From an uncultured Enterobacterales bacterium (GTDB taxonomy: Bacteria > Pseudomonadota > Gammaproteobacteria > Enterobacterales > CALYQQ01), in contig CALYQQ010000002.1 in NCBI GenBank assembly GCA_945288535.1, forward strand, positions 62,001 through 126,000: a stretch of DNA of 64,000 bases, written 5' to 3'. A model generated the notes under the pieces. It saw nothing but the letters and a program-made list of their open reading frames with translations. It was not told where the DNA came from and did not search any database. The stretch's first letter is position 1; the number at the start of each line of letters is the position of its first letter. The position numbers and the translations under genes were made by a program. Of this stretch, positions 31,383 through 42,239 are shown piece after piece.

Positions 31383-33233
31383 GTGTTGAACCGCTATCCC
31401 TTATGGAAGTACATTGGATTATTGATGATCATTATCATCGCATTTGTCTATGCACTTCCTAATCTATATGGAGAAGATCCAGCAATTCAAATCAGTGGTG
31501 GCCGTGGTGTTGTCACTGATGCGCAAACTCAGGATCTCGTAAAAGAAGTACTTAAGAAAAATGATATTCAGATAAAGTCAATTAGTTTAAGTGATTCGAC
31601 TATTTTAGTTCGCTTCAGTAATACTGATGTTCAGTTAAAATCTCAAGAACTATTGACTAATGCATTGGGTGATAAATATATTGTAGCATTAAATTTGGCA
31701 CCAGCAACACCAAACTGGTTGCATATAATTGGTGCTGAACCCATGAAACTAGGCCTTGATTTACGTGGCGGTGTCCATTTCTTAATGGAAATAGATATGG
31801 CAACGGCATTCAATAAATTACAGGAACAACTGCAAGATACTGTATTAACTGATTTACAATCCAAAAAAATAGCTTATTCAGGGATTCTGAAAAACAGTAG
31901 CAATGGTGTCGATATCCGTTTTAATGATGCGGAAAGTCGCACTAATGCCATGAATTATTTACAATCACGTAATCCTGAGTTCTATTTTAGTAATGGTGCC
32001 AATAACACGTTACATATTGTTATGACAGAAGCGCGTTTGCGTGAAGTACGGGAATCAGCTGTATTACAAAATATTACCATCTTGCGTAAGCGTGTTAATC
32101 AATTAGGTGTTGCAGAGCCAATTATCCAACGTCAAGGCGCTGATCGTATAGTTGTTCAGTTACCAGGAATTCAAGATACAGCAAGAGCAAAAGAAATTCT
32201 TGGTGCAACAGCAACCTTAGAGTTTCGTCAGGTCGATACATCGGTTAATAAGGAATCGGCACTACGTGGTTATGTTCCTGGTAGTTCGGAAGTTAAATTT
32301 GATGTAAAAGGCAACCCTGTAGTTCTTTATAAACGCGTTATACTAACAGGCGATCATATTACTGATTCTACAAGTCAAATTGATCGGGAATCAGGACGTC
32401 CTGTGGTCGCTGTAACACTTGATAATGTGGGTGGCCAAATTATGTCTGATTTTACGCAGCGTAATTTAGAAAAACCAATTGCCACATTGTTTATTGAATA
32501 TAAAGATAGCGGTAAACGTGATAAAGATAATCGGATTATTTTGGAGCGCAGAGAAGAAGTTATTAGTGTTGCAACCATTAATTCGCGGTTTTCTAATCGG
32601 TTCCAGATCTCTGGCGTCGGTAATATGGCGGATGTCCGTAATTTATCTGTCTTGTTGCGTGCAGGTGCTTTAATCGCACCGATTCAGATTGTTGAAGAAC
32701 GTACCGTCGGCCCATCACTAGGCCAGCAAAATATCATCCAAGGTATCGAAGCATGTTTTTGGGGCTTGGTTATTACTGTTACATTTATGTTAGTTGTTTA
32801 TAAGCTATTTGGTACTTTTGCTAGTATTGCAGTTATCATCAATGTGATTCTAATTGTTGGTATTATGTCGCTATTACCAGGCGCGACATTAACCATGCCA
32901 GGAATTGCGGGAATTGTGTTAACGGTGGGGATGGCTGTTGATGCTAATGTACTGATTAATGAGCGAATTAAAGAAGAGCTGAGAAATGGACGTGGTATTC
33001 AGCAAGCTATTCATGAAGGCTATAATGGCGCATTTACCAGTATCTTCGATGCTAACATTACAACATTAATTACTGCTGTTATTTTATATGGTTTTGGTAC
33101 TGGCTCAATTAAGGGATTTGCTATTACATTGGCAATAGGTGTGTTAACTTCAATGTTTACTTCTATTGTGGGAACACGAGCTTTAGCAAATTTGGTTTAT
33201 GGTGGCAGACGTGTTAATAAGTTGTCTATCTAA
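31383..33233 (+). CDS. secD: protein translocase subunit SecD
   Basis: 616 residues (615 in E. coli) starting at GTG 31383, the same start codon as E. coli. The first membrane segment (about 10-28) is followed by a large periplasmic P1 region with GLDLRGGVHFLMEID (about 124-138), then five membrane segments (about 455-605) with conserved AVDANVLINERIKEE and the GFAITLAIGV helix. SecDF uses the proton gradient to pull preproteins out of SecYEG on the periplasmic side. Confidence 0.98.
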   Translation: MLNRYPLWKYIGLLMIIIIAFVYALPNLYGEDPAIQISGGRGVVTDAQTQDLVKEVLKKNDIQIKSISLSDSTILVRFSNTDVQLKSQELLTNALGDKYIVALNLAPATPNWLHIIGAEPMKLGLDLRGGVHFLMEIDMATAFNKLQEQLQDTVLTDLQSKKIAYSGILKNSSNGVDIRFNDAESRTNAMNYLQSRNPEFYFSNGANNTLHIVMTEARLREVRESAVLQNITILRKRVNQLGVAEPIIQRQGADRIVVQLPGIQDTARAKEILGATATLEFRQVDTSVNKESALRGYVPGSSEVKFDVKGNPVVLYKRVILTGDHITDSTSQIDRESGRPVVAVTLDNVGGQIMSDFTQRNLEKPIATLFIEYKDSGKRDKDNRIILERREEVISVATINSRFSNRFQISGVGNMADVRNLSVLLRAGALIAPIQIVEERTVGPSLGQQNIIQGIEACFWGLVITVTFMLVVYKLFGTFASIAVIINVILIVGIMSLLPGATLTMPGIAGIVLTVGMAVDANVLINERIKEELRNGRGIQQAIHEGYNGAFTSIFDANITTLITAVILYGFGTGSIKGFAITLAIGVLTSMFTSIVGTRALANLVYGGRRVNKLSI

Positions 33234-33242
33234 GGAATCACA

Positions 33243-34208
33243 GTGGCAGAAGAATATAGTGTAGAGCAGCTAAATCATGGCCGACGTGTATTTGATTTTA
33301 TGCGCGTCGGCAAGCTTGGATTGGTTATTGCTATTTTATTAGTTGTTGCCTCTTTTGTAGTTATCGGGATCCGTGGTTTTAACTGGGGATTAGATTTTAC
33401 GGGTGGTACCGTAATGGAATTGCAATTTAGCCAATCTATTGATTTGAATGAAGTACGCGAAAGCTTAGTCAAAGCGAATTTTCAAGACGCAATTGTTCAG
33501 AATTTTGGTAGTAGCCGTGATATTATGATCCGATTACCACCATCAAATATGAAGAGTGATGAACTGAGTCGTAGCATAATGGCCGCTCTTAAAGAAAGTT
33601 CAGGCCAAGATGTTAATTTGATCCGTATTGAATTTGTTGGTCCTTCGGTAGGTGCTGATTTAGCTCAATCGGGTTTAATGGCAATTATTGTTTGTTTGTT
33701 ATCAATTTTAGTTTATATCGGTTTTCGATTTGAATGGCGATTAGCTTTAGGTACAGTGCTCGGTTTAGCACATGATGTTATTATTACCTTAGGTATTATT
33801 TCGCTTATTCAACGCGAAGTTGATTTAACGATGATTGCCGCTATGCTATCTATTATCGGTTACTCGTTGAATGATTCTATCGTTGTATTCGATCGTATGA
33901 GAGAAAATTTTAGGAAGATTCGACGCGGTACACCTTATGAAATTATGAACATTTCATTAACGCAGACATTGAGCCGTACTTTAATGACATCTGGTACAAC
34001 ATTGGCTGTAGTGTTATGTCTTTATTTCTTTGGTGGAGCACTGATACATGGATTTGCCGAAGCATTATCAATAGGTATTGTTTTAGGTACATTATCTTCA
34101 ATTTGGGTCTCTGCTTATATCGCATTATTATTAGGTGTGAAACGTGAGCATTTGCTTGTCCAAAAAATTGAAAAAGAGGGGGAAGATCAACCCTCGTTGC
34201 TCTCTTAA
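33243..34208 (+). CDS. secF: protein translocase subunit SecF
   Basis: 321 residues from GTG 33243, nine bases after the secD stop, with AAGGAA overlapping that stop; E. coli also uses GTG. Membrane segment 1 (about 27-45) is followed by [14 protein letters not shown], then five segments with [20 protein letters not shown], a family signature. It pairs with SecD one to one. Confidence 0.98.
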   Translation: MAEEYSVEQLNHGRRVFDFMRVGKLGLVIAILLVVASFVVIGIRGFNWGLDFTGGTVMELQFSQSIDLNEVRESLVKANFQDAIVQNFGSSRDIMIRLPPSNMKSDELSRSIMAALKESSGQDVNLIRIEFVGPSVGADLAQSGLMAIIVCLLSILVYIGFRFEWRLALGTVLGLAHDVIITLGIISLIQREVDLTMIAAMLSIIGYSLNDSIVVFDRMRENFRKIRRGTPYEIMNISLTQTLSRTLMTSGTTLAVVLCLYFFGGALIHGFAEALSIGIVLGTLSSIWVSAYIALLLGVKREHLLVQKIEKEGEDQPSLLS

Positions 34209-34224
34209 TATAATTGATTGAAAT

Positions 34225-34250
34225 AAAAGGGTAGCTTAGGCTACCCTTTT
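34225..34250 (+). terminator. rho-independent terminator of the tgt-secF operon
   Basis: AAAAGGGTAGC (34225-34235) pairs with GCTACCCTTTT (34240-34250) around TTAG. The downstream arm ends in four T. Confidence 0.9.
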
Positions 34251-34468
34251 CATCAGATAATTCCGTCATGTAATCTTTCTACATAACACACGCTATACTG
34301 ACATTATTAAGTCAATAATTAATATATTGTTGGTAGTAATTGTTCTGTTAACCTATTTATAAAAATATAAAACAATCATCTTAGGTATAAATATGTGCTC
34401 AGTAGAGCAAGTTACTTTTGGTTGGATCCTGCTTTGCAGGATTGGCTCTATTATATAAGGAGGTAATT

Positions 34469-34918
34469 ATGCATTGTCCTTTTTGCAGTGCGATTGATAC
34501 AAAAGTTATAGATTCTCGTTTGGTCAGTGATGGTAATCAGGTGCGTCGCCGTCGTCAATGCCAAGAATGTCAGGAGCGTTTTACTACATTTGAACTTGCT
34601 GAATTACTAATGCCCAGAGTAATTAAAAGTGATAAAACACGCGTACCCTTTGACGAAGAAAAATTACGTAAAGGTATGCTAAAGGCATTGGAAAAAAGGC
34701 CTGTGAGTGCCGATAGTATTGAAACTGCGATTAGTCTTATAAAGTCGCAACTGAGATCTACCGGTGAGCGCGAATTGCCCTCACAGCTAATAGGTAATTT
34801 AGTTATGGAACAATTACGCAAATTAGATAAGGTTGCGTATATTCGTTTTGCATCCGTGTACAGAAGCTTTGAAGATATACGTGAATTTAATGAAGAGATA
34901 GCCAAATTACAAGAATAG
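34469..34918 (+). CDS. nrdR: transcriptional repressor NrdR
   Basis: 149 residues from ATG 34469, with AAGGAGG immediately upstream; this matches the E. coli length and start MHCPFC. A zinc ribbon (CPFC at 3-6 and CQECQ near 31-35) with RRRRQC precedes an ATP-cone domain (about 46-136). It represses ribonucleotide reductase genes according to the dATP/ATP level. It heads the ribD-ribE-nusB-thiL genes, as in E. coli. Confidence 0.98.
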   Translation: MHCPFCSAIDTKVIDSRLVSDGNQVRRRRQCQECQERFTTFELAELLMPRVIKSDKTRVPFDEEKLRKGMLKALEKRPVSADSIETAISLIKSQLRSTGERELPSQLIGNLVMEQLRKLDKVAYIRFASVYRSFEDIREFNEEIAKLQE

Positions 34919-34976
34919 ATATAACACGGCTAATAATATAAATTATTATTAATGAAACAAGGCGTAAATAAGTAGA

Positions 34977-36092
34977 ATGCTGCAAAAACAAGACAAAATT
35001 TATATGACCCAGGCATTAGCATTAGCAGCAAAAGGCCGTTTTACTACAGCACCTAATCCTAATGTTGGATGTGTTATTGTTCTTAATGGAACAGTCGTTG
35101 GCGAGGGATATCATTATAAATCAGGTGAACCTCATGCAGAAATACATGCTTTACGCATGGCAGGTAAAAAAGCCGTTGGAGCAACTGCTTATGTCACGTT
35201 GGAACCCTGCAGCCATTTTGGTAAAACGCCTCCTTGTGCTGATGCACTTATCCAAGCTGGTATTAAGCGTGTGGTTATAGCCATGGAAGACCCTAATCCG
35301 CAAGTTGCTGGTAAAGGTATTGCTAACTTGAAAAAAGCAGGAATAGAGGTTTGTTGTCCTCTTTTAGCTGATGAAGCAGAAGCGCTAAATCGAGGTTTTT
35401 TGAAACGCATGCGTTATGGTATGCCTTATGTACAATTAAAAATAGCATCTTCACTAGATGGCAAAACAGCGATGGCCTCCGGGGAAAGCAAATGGATTAC
35501 GTCTCCACAATCTCGTGAAGATGTTCAAGCATTTCGAGCGCAAAGTGCAGCTATTTTATCCAGCAGCGCAACTGTTTTAGCAGATGATCCTAGTTTAACT
35601 GTACGCTGGGAAGAGCTATCACCATCAATTAAAAACAACTATGCCATAGCGTGTCTTCGTCAGCCTTTGCGTATAATTATAGATAGTCATGCTCGCTTAA
35701 CTTCTGATTTAACTATTATGCGTGATAATAATGATACATTATTGGTAAGTCAGCAATATTATGGCTATCCATTACCAAAACATATTGAACATTTATTGTT
35801 ACCAAATGAGAATCAATATATTGATTTGCATCAATTGATGCAGGCATTAGCGAATAAAGGGATTAACAATATCTGGGTTGAAGCAGGGGCTAGGTTAGCA
35901 GGAGCATTGTTAACATATAAATTGGTTGATGAATTAATTATTTATATGGCACCAAAATTATTAGGCTCTCAAGCGAGAGGACTATGTCATCTACCTAATA
36001 TAAATTACCTTACTGACGCTTTCCAATTTTCTATCGTTGATATTTGCCAGATAGGACCCGATATACGTTTACGCTTATTACCTACAAAGTAG
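34977..36092 (+). CDS. ribD: bifunctional riboflavin deaminase/reductase RibD
   Basis: 371 residues. The N-terminal deaminase domain (about 1-145) has the zinc motif HAEIHAL and PCSHFGKTPPC. The C-terminal reductase domain (about 150-368) has SLDGKTAMASGESKWITS and IWVEAGARLAGALL. It performs the second and third steps from GTP towards riboflavin. The next enzyme, lumazine synthase, is encoded 181 bp downstream, a wider gap than usual. Confidence 0.98.
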   Translation: MLQKQDKIYMTQALALAAKGRFTTAPNPNVGCVIVLNGTVVGEGYHYKSGEPHAEIHALRMAGKKAVGATAYVTLEPCSHFGKTPPCADALIQAGIKRVVIAMEDPNPQVAGKGIANLKKAGIEVCCPLLADEAEALNRGFLKRMRYGMPYVQLKIASSLDGKTAMASGESKWITSPQSREDVQAFRAQSAAILSSSATVLADDPSLTVRWEELSPSIKNNYAIACLRQPLRIIIDSHARLTSDLTIMRDNNDTLLVSQQYYGYPLPKHIEHLLLPNENQYIDLHQLMQALANKGINNIWVEAGARLAGALLTYKLVDELIIYMAPKLLGSQARGLCHLPNINYLTDAFQFSIVDICQIGPDIRLRLLPTK

Positions 36093-36273
36093 TTATAATT
36101 TATTAAGTTTAATTATTAAGTATATTATTTATTAATATATATTGTCGTATTTATTCATAAATACCTTAACGCATCCATTGAAAGAATATGATAGAATTCG
36201 TCACTTCTTTAGATGAGATAGCTGATATTTACAGTTAGACATATGATTGTTTTACAAGTATCAAGGGTATTTT

Positions 36274-36750
36274 ATGAAAGTAATTGAAGGTCATATTGCC
36301 GCTCCACAAGCACGAATCGCAATTGCTATTGCGCGTTTTAATCATTTTATTAATGATAGTTTACTTGATGGTGCAATTGATGCATTAAAACGTACTGGGC
36401 AGGTCGCTGATGACAACATTACTGTTGTTTGGGTACCCGGTGCCTACGAGCTGCCTTTAACCGTTAAAGCATTAGCTAATACGGGGGAGTATGATGCAAT
36501 TGTTGCATTAGGCACAGTCATTCGTGGTGGTACAGCGCACTTTGATTATGTCGCAGGTGGTGCAAGTTCTGGCCTTGCTACGGCAAGTATGCAAAGTGAG
36601 ATCCCTGTTGCATTTGGCGTGTTAACGACAGAAAATATAGAACAAGCTATTGAACGAGCAGGGACAAAAGCAGGTAATAAAGGCGCAGAAGCTGCGTTGA
36701 CCGCACTTGAAATGATCAATGTAATTAATGCTATTAAAGCAAATGTATAG
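36274..36750 (+). CDS. ribE: 6,7-dimethyl-8-ribityllumazine synthase
   Basis: 158 residues from ATG 36274 (AAGGG at 36263-36267; this start matches E. coli). Conserved substrate motifs: [42 protein letters not shown], and [11 protein letters not shown]. The enzyme forms an icosahedral capsid and condenses ribityl-uracil with dihydroxybutanone phosphate. Confidence 0.98.
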   Translation: MKVIEGHIAAPQARIAIAIARFNHFINDSLLDGAIDALKRTGQVADDNITVVWVPGAYELPLTVKALANTGEYDAIVALGTVIRGGTAHFDYVAGGASSGLATASMQSEIPVAFGVLTTENIEQAIERAGTKAGNKGAEAALTALEMINVINAIKANV

Positions 36751-36762
36751 TAGAGGTATTTA

Positions 36763-37239
36763 GTGAAACCAGCAGCGCGTCGTCGAGCCAGAGAATGTGC
36801 AGTACAGGCTCTTTATTCTTGGCAGGTATCACATAATAGTATTGCTGATATTGAGGCTGAATTTTTAGTTGAACTTTCAGCAAAACCATCGGCAGATTTT
36901 TGGCAGGAAGAAGAAACAAGTTCAAATTTTCAACTTGAACGCGTTGATTTAACTTATTTTCGTGAATTATTTACGGGTGCTGCAAATTGTGCAGCTGAAC
37001 TAGACATTATTATGGAACCGTATTTATCTCGCCAGCTAGATGAGTTAGGGCAGATTGAAAGAGCAATTTTGCGCGTATCTGTATATGAGTTGAGCCGACG
37101 AGAGGATGTTCCGTATAAAGTTGTCATTAATGAAGCTATTGAACTAGCCAAAATTTTTGGTGCAGAAGATAGCCATAAATTTATTAATGGTGTATTGGAT
37201 AAAATCGTGCCTCAAATTCGCAAAAGAAAATCCCAATAA
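36763..37239 (+). CDS. nusB: transcription antitermination factor NusB with an internal insertion
   Basis: 158 residues from GTG 36763, the same start codon as E. coli. The N-terminal [17 protein letters not shown] binds boxA RNA, and the C-terminal [31 protein letters not shown] is typical. Relative to E. coli (139 residues) about 18 residues are inserted between the second and third helices (around 37-60: acidic, Ser-rich, with one Trp). NusB binds NusE for rRNA antitermination. It follows ribE by 12 bp. Confidence 0.96.
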   Translation: MKPAARRRARECAVQALYSWQVSHNSIADIEAEFLVELSAKPSADFWQEEETSSNFQLERVDLTYFRELFTGAANCAAELDIIMEPYLSRQLDELGQIERAILRVSVYELSRREDVPYKVVINEAIELAKIFGAEDSHKFINGVLDKIVPQIRKRKSQ

Positions 37240-37280
37240 CCATTCAATAAATAGAAAAATCGTTTGTAATAGAGATAACT

Positions 37281-38252
37281 ATGACATTCGGTGAATTTGA
37301 GTTAATAGAATATTATTTTGCCAGGACAGGTGTACAGAGAACAGATGTAAAATTAGCTGTAGGGGATGATTGTGCTTTATTGGCTCCTAAACCTAACCAG
37401 CTAATTGCTGTTAGCACTGATACACTAGTCTCTGGTGTTCATTTTTTTCCCGATATTGCTGCTGCAGATTTAGCTTATAAAGCATTAGCGGTCAATCTAA
37501 GTGATCTTGCAGCTATGGGTGCTGAACCAGCTTGGGTTACTTTAGCATTGACATTACCTACCATTGATAAAGGTTGGTTAGATGAATTTACTGATAGCTT
37601 TTTTTCAACGCTTAGCCATTATCAGGTTCAACTAATTGGTGGTGATACAACAAAAGGGCCATTGAGTTTAACGCTTACTGTTCATGGTGTCGTCCCTGTA
37701 AATTATGCATTGAGGCGTAGCGGTGCAGTTGAAGGTGATTGGATTTATGTTACAGGAACATTAGGTGATAGTGCGGCTGGATTGGCCATTTTACAACAGC
37801 AGTTGTTGATTAAAAATAAATCAGTTGCTGATTTTTTATTAAATCGACATTTACGTCCTGAGCCACGATTAAATATTGGTTTAGCTTTACGTGGAATTGC
37901 ATCTTGCGCAATTGATTTATCTGATGGATTAATTGCCGATCTGGGTCATATCTTAAAAGCAAGTTGTTGTGGTGCACAGATTAATATTGATAACTTGCCA
38001 TTGTCATCGTCATTAGTTTCTGTAGTTGAATATGAACAAGCCATCAGATGGGCTATCGCTGGTGGGGAAGATTATGAATTATGCTTTACCGTATCAGAGC
38101 AAAATAGACACTTACTTGAAACACGATTGATTAGTATGGATGTTTCTTTTCAATGTATAGGTCAAATTACCAATCAGACACAGCATTTACAATTTTTACA
38201 GCAAGGTGAACCAATAACATTAAATTTATCAGGTTATGACCATTTTAAATAA
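37281..38252 (+). CDS. thiL: thiamine-monophosphate kinase
   Basis: 323 residues (325 in E. coli). ATP/Mg residues lie in VGDDCALL (about 27-34), [11 protein letters not shown], the [12 protein letters not shown] loop, IGGDTTKG and [12 protein letters not shown]. It converts TMP to the cofactor TPP. In E. coli pgpA overlaps its end; here the gene is followed by 326 bp without coding sequence. Confidence 0.97.
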   Translation: MTFGEFELIEYYFARTGVQRTDVKLAVGDDCALLAPKPNQLIAVSTDTLVSGVHFFPDIAAADLAYKALAVNLSDLAAMGAEPAWVTLALTLPTIDKGWLDEFTDSFFSTLSHYQVQLIGGDTTKGPLSLTLTVHGVVPVNYALRRSGAVEGDWIYVTGTLGDSAAGLAILQQQLLIKNKSVADFLLNRHLRPEPRLNIGLALRGIASCAIDLSDGLIADLGHILKASCCGAQINIDNLPLSSSLVSVVEYEQAIRWAIAGGEDYELCFTVSEQNRHLLETRLISMDVSFQCIGQITNQTQHLQFLQQGEPITLNLSGYDHFK

Positions 38253-38578
38253 CAATTAATTTTCTAATTAATTCATTGATTTTTAAATGATTATTAAGTT
38301 TTTTTTGTAAAAAATTAAGTTTTAATCGTATTAACAGCAATAATAACGTTATCAGGATAGCATCTTTAGCACTATTATATAATTAATTACTGGATAATTA
38401 TTATATTAATAAAGCAATATACTAATTTACACATTACAAGTATTTTAAGCAATCGACGACAAGGTTAGGTTTAGTCTTATTTATCGTCGAAAGAACATTA
38501 CTTTTATGAAAAAGCTAACTTACATAAGTATAAGCTAAAATACATTTCGCAGGTGTTTTAATTGCGTTATAGCATAAT
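38253..38578. other. convergent spacer without pgpA
   Basis: AT-rich. pgpA and yajO, which lie between thiL and dxs in E. coli, are absent and leave no recognisable remnant. A weak AT hairpin just after thiL (AATTAATT around TTCT) is the only structure seen. Confidence 0.5.
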
Positions 38579-40450
38579 TTAATGGCATTTTTTTTGCCAC
38601 TTTTCAATTTGCTTTATTATACCTTTAACATCCAATTCGAGATCAGCCATAATTTCGGATGGAGAACCTTGAGGAATAAAAAAGTCAGGTAATCCAATAT
38701 TAAGAATCGGTATAGTGATACGTTGTGTTGACAAATATTCATTAATTGCGCTTCCTGCACCACCTTTAATGGCATTTTCTTCTATTGAAACAAATTCTTC
38801 ATGATTTTTAGCAAGTTGTCTAATAAGTATTTCATCAAGTGGTTTTACAAAACGCATATCAACAACAGTCGCATTTAATATTTCCGCTGCTTCTAAGACA
38901 GTAGGCAATAATGTACCAAAATTTAGTAAAGCTAATTTTTCACCTTGACGGCGAATAATACCTTTACCGATAGGGAGTGGCGATAAAGGCGCTAAAGGAA
39001 GACCAAGACCATGTCCTCTAGGATAACGCACTACTGTAGGGCCTTTACCGTAGAGATAACCTGTATGTAGCATAAGCCGACATTCATTTTCATCACTTGG
39101 GGCCATAATAATTAAATCAGGAATACAACGCAAAAAGGAGAGATCGAATTGCCCTTGATGTGTTTGTCCATCAGCGCCGACAATACCTGCGCGATCAACA
39201 GCAAACAGTACTGGTAGTTTTTGTATGGCTATATCATGGATCACTTGATCATAAGCACGTTGTAAAAATGTGGAATAGATAGCTACAACTGGGTGGTAGC
39301 CACCAATGGCTAGGCCGGCAGCAAAAGTAACAGCGTGCTGCTCGGCAATAGCCACATCAAAATATTGTTGAGGATATTCTTTGGCAAACCGGTTCATACC
39401 AGAACCTTCGCGCATAGCTGGCGTAATGGCCATTAACTTATTGTCTTGTGCGGCAATGTCACAAAGCCAATCACCAAAGATAGTAGAGTAACTAGGTCTA
39501 TCTGTTACTATTTTTAATTGTTTACCAGTTGCGGGTTCAAATTGGGGAACGCCATGCCAACTAATAGGATCTTGTTCTGCAGGTGCATAACCTTTACCTT
39601 TTTTAGTCGTAATATGCAGTAGTTGAGCGCCTTTCAGGTTACGCATATTTTTTAATGTTTGTATAAGGGCTAAAACATCATGACCATCAACGGGACCAAT
39701 ATAATTAAATCCTAATTCTTCAAATAATGTACCTGGAACAATCATTCCTTTCAGATGTTCTTCTGTTCGTCTGACAAGCTCTTTGATGGGGGGTAATCCA
39801 GATAATACTCGTTTACCACCTTCTCTAAGGGATGCATAAAATTGACCGGATAATAATCTAGCTAAGTGATCATTAAGGCCACCTACATTTTCAGAAATAG
39901 ACATTTCATTATCATTTAAGATAACGAGTAAATCAGCTTTTGCTCCACCAGCATGATTCATGGCTTCAAACGCCATACCTGCTGTTATAGCACCGTCACC
40001 AATCACACAAGCAACTCGACGATTTAGGTTTTCATGTTCGGCGGCGATCGCCATACCTAAACCTGCACTGATTGATGTTGAAGAATGCCCCACTGATAAA
40101 ATATCATATTCACTTTCTTCTCGCCAAGGAAATGGATGTAAGCCATTCTTTTTGCGAATAGTAGGCATACGTTCGCGACGGCCAGTTAAAATTTTATGCG
40201 GATACGCTTGATGTCCAACATCCCAAATTAATCGGTCAAATGGCGTATTGTAGACGTAGTGAAGTGCAACGGTGAGTTCAACCGTGCCTAATCCTGAAGC
40301 TAGATGCCCACTGGAACGACTTACACAATTGAGCAAATAATCACGCAACTCGTCACATAGTTTAGGCAAACTCTCTTTTGGCAGTAAACGTAGATCCTCT
40401 GGGGTATTTGCTAACGCTAAAATAGGATACTGATTAGCATCAAAACTCAT
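38579..40450 (-). CDS. dxs: 1-deoxy-D-xylulose-5-phosphate synthase
   Basis: 623 residues (620 in E. coli) from ATG 40450, matching MSFD of E. coli; a TTG immediately upstream in frame is unlikely to be used. TPP motif [18 protein letters not shown] to [12 protein letters not shown] (about 152-188), the [16 protein letters not shown] loop, and the pyrimidine-domain [12 protein letters not shown]. It condenses pyruvate and glyceraldehyde-3-phosphate, the committed MEP-pathway step. It lies 306 bp after ispA. Confidence 0.98.
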   Translation of the reverse strand: MSFDANQYPILALANTPEDLRLLPKESLPKLCDELRDYLLNCVSRSSGHLASGLGTVELTVALHYVYNTPFDRLIWDVGHQAYPHKILTGRRERMPTIRKKNGLHPFPWREESEYDILSVGHSSTSISAGLGMAIAAEHENLNRRVACVIGDGAITAGMAFEAMNHAGGAKADLLVILNDNEMSISENVGGLNDHLARLLSGQFYASLREGGKRVLSGLPPIKELVRRTEEHLKGMIVPGTLFEELGFNYIGPVDGHDVLALIQTLKNMRNLKGAQLLHITTKKGKGYAPAEQDPISWHGVPQFEPATGKQLKIVTDRPSYSTIFGDWLCDIAAQDNKLMAITPAMREGSGMNRFAKEYPQQYFDVAIAEQHAVTFAAGLAIGGYHPVVAIYSTFLQRAYDQVIHDIAIQKLPVLFAVDRAGIVGADGQTHQGQFDLSFLRCIPDLIIMAPSDENECRLMLHTGYLYGKGPTVVRYPRGHGLGLPLAPLSPLPIGKGIIRRQGEKLALLNFGTLLPTVLEAAEILNATVVDMRFVKPLDEILIRQLAKNHEEFVSIEENAIKGGAGSAINEYLSTQRITIPILNIGLPDFFIPQGSPSEIMADLELDVKGIIKQIEKWQKKCH

Positions 40451-40756
40451 CAAACACTCACTTGATAAAATAGGTTCAGTTTGTGACTTAAATTAAATTT
40501 TATACTTATACATTCCGAGTTAGCTGATAGTCGGAATTATAACAGATAAGTATAACTTACTATTTTAACACAAGCCATTCACAACAATAATATACTGTAT
40601 TAGTCGTCTATTTTTTATTAACTTACTGTAATCAAAATATCAGCTAATAAGATTATTTAACTTATTAATTCAGTCAATTATTTATATGCATCTAGCTGAT
40701 TAACATGTAAATATTAAAAAGTTAACGATTAATATTATTCTGTTAATGTTATTAAG
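40451..40756. other. 306-bp gap between ispA and dxs
   Basis: In E. coli dxs follows ispA within a few tens of bases. Here the gap is AT-rich, with one inverted repeat (ATTCCGA 40512-40518 with TCGGAAT 40531-40537) about 60 bp upstream of dxs. dxs therefore may have its own promoter. Confidence 0.5.
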
Positions 40757-41674
40757 CTAGTTACTTCGTTGAATAATAAACTCAGTCAGTAACTTCAATT
40801 GCCTCGTATCGTAATTGGCAATTTCTAATTGCGTTAATATCAATTCAGCTTCGTCAATCAATTGGTTAGCCTTTTGTTTAGCCGTATCTAGCCCTAATAA
40901 GGCTGGATAAGTGCTTTTGAGATTATTTTGGTCAGCCCCTTGACGTTTTCCCAGGGTTTTAGTATCACCAATGATATCCAGGATATCATCCTGTACCTGG
41001 AATGCTAAACCTATAGCATTTGCATAACTATCTAGTTGAGTTAGCAAATGTTTACCAGGTTCACCAGCTGAAAATGCAGCCATTCTAATAGCAGCACGAA
41101 TAAGTGCACCAGTTTTATGTTGATGAATGTGTTCAAGTTCACTTAATGAAATATCTTTTCCTTCTGCAAGTAAATCAAGTGATTGCCCTAAACACATGCC
41201 CGCACTACCACTAGCTGTTGCGAGTTCAAACAGCATAGCTAAACACGCGTCAGCATTTTTTATATTATTAGTTGGTGTTGATAAAATTGTAAATGCTAAC
41301 GCTTGTAATGCATCGCCTGCTAAAATAGCTTGAGCTTCACCAAATTTTATATGGCATGTTGGTAAACCACGGCGTAAATCATCATTGTCCATTGCCGGTA
41401 GGTCATCATGTAGAAGAGAATAAGCATGTATACACTCAATTGCTGCAGCAGGTGCATCTAATTCTGTTAAAGAAACACCTAGCATTTCACCTGTAGCATA
41501 AACCAAAAAAGGTCTTATTCTTTTACCTCCAAGTAGTACAGCATAACGCATGGCTTCAACAAGAGGTGATGTTTGCCCAGGAAGTGTATCAATGTATTCA
41601 GTTAATACTTGATTAACGCGTTGACTATAATTATGTTGTAATTCTTTGAACGATAATAGGTTATTATTTTTCAT
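40757..41674 (-). CDS. ispA: farnesyl diphosphate synthase
   Basis: 305 residues (299 in E. coli) from ATG 41674, which lies inside the end of xseB. The two aspartate-rich motifs are DDLPAMDNDD (first, with the preceding His-Ala-Tyr-Ser-Leu) and DDILDIIGD (second); LLGGKRIRPFL binds isopentenyl diphosphate. It builds C15 farnesyl diphosphate from IPP and DMAPP, using the products of the MEP enzymes encoded in this window. Confidence 0.97.
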   Translation of the reverse strand: MKNNNLLSFKELQHNYSQRVNQVLTEYIDTLPGQTSPLVEAMRYAVLLGGKRIRPFLVYATGEMLGVSLTELDAPAAAIECIHAYSLLHDDLPAMDNDDLRRGLPTCHIKFGEAQAILAGDALQALAFTILSTPTNNIKNADACLAMLFELATASGSAGMCLGQSLDLLAEGKDISLSELEHIHQHKTGALIRAAIRMAAFSAGEPGKHLLTQLDSYANAIGLAFQVQDDILDIIGDTKTLGKRQGADQNNLKSTYPALLGLDTAKQKANQLIDEAELILTQLEIANYDTRQLKLLTEFIIQRSN

Positions 41675-41906
41675 TATTATCAAAAGCCGTCAATGGACTA
41701 TCAGCTGAATTATTGAGTAGTATTTGAACACGCTGTTCTGCGTGTTGTAATTGTTGTTGTGCTTGTCGGGTCAGTTGAATCCCTTGCTCAAATGCACTTA
41801 ATGCATCATCAAGTGATAATTCGCCACTTTCAAGTTGCTGAACAAGTTTTTCCAGTTTAGTAAGTGTATTTTCAAAGCTAACTGATTTAGTGTTTTTAGT
41901 TGACAT
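41664..41906 (-). CDS. xseB: exodeoxyribonuclease VII small subunit
   Basis: 80 residues from ATG 41906, equal to the E. coli length; upstream in-frame starts would add a tail absent from the family. Two helices with SFENTLTKLEKLVQQLESGELSLDDALSAFEQG form the family core. Several small subunits bind one XseA. The 3' end overlaps the ispA start by 11 bp, which indicates translational coupling. Confidence 0.96.
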   Translation of the reverse strand: MSTKNTKSVSFENTLTKLEKLVQQLESGELSLDDALSAFEQGIQLTRQAQQQLQHAEQRVQILLNNSADSPLTAFDNNEK

Positions 41907-42239
41907 GAGATTTCCACTTTTTAGGCAAAAGGACTTTTTAATTATCACAACGCGTTACGGCATAAGTGTAATATTATTGGGCAATGTAATTTTATGCTGT
42001 GATTGTATCTGGACTAATCATCTTTTGTAAGGATTAGTTTCAATATTCATGCTGCATATTTTACTCATATTACACCAATAGCAAATAAAAAGCGCAACTA
42101 ATCCGTGCAGTATAGTTTTATTTTATCTGTAATGAACTATACAGACAGCATATTAATCCGTGTTATAATTAACCACTATTATTGCCTTCCAGAGTATGAG
42201 TGGCTGGTATGTTAGTTTTATCAGGATAAAAACCTAATT
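41907..42239. other. divergent spacer between xseB and thiI
   Basis: It must hold both promoters. Two inverted repeats are visible: ACTAATC (42013-42019) with GATTAGT (42032-42038), and GTATAGTT (42110-42117) with AACTATAC (42135-42142). I see no thiamine riboswitch. Confidence 0.5.
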
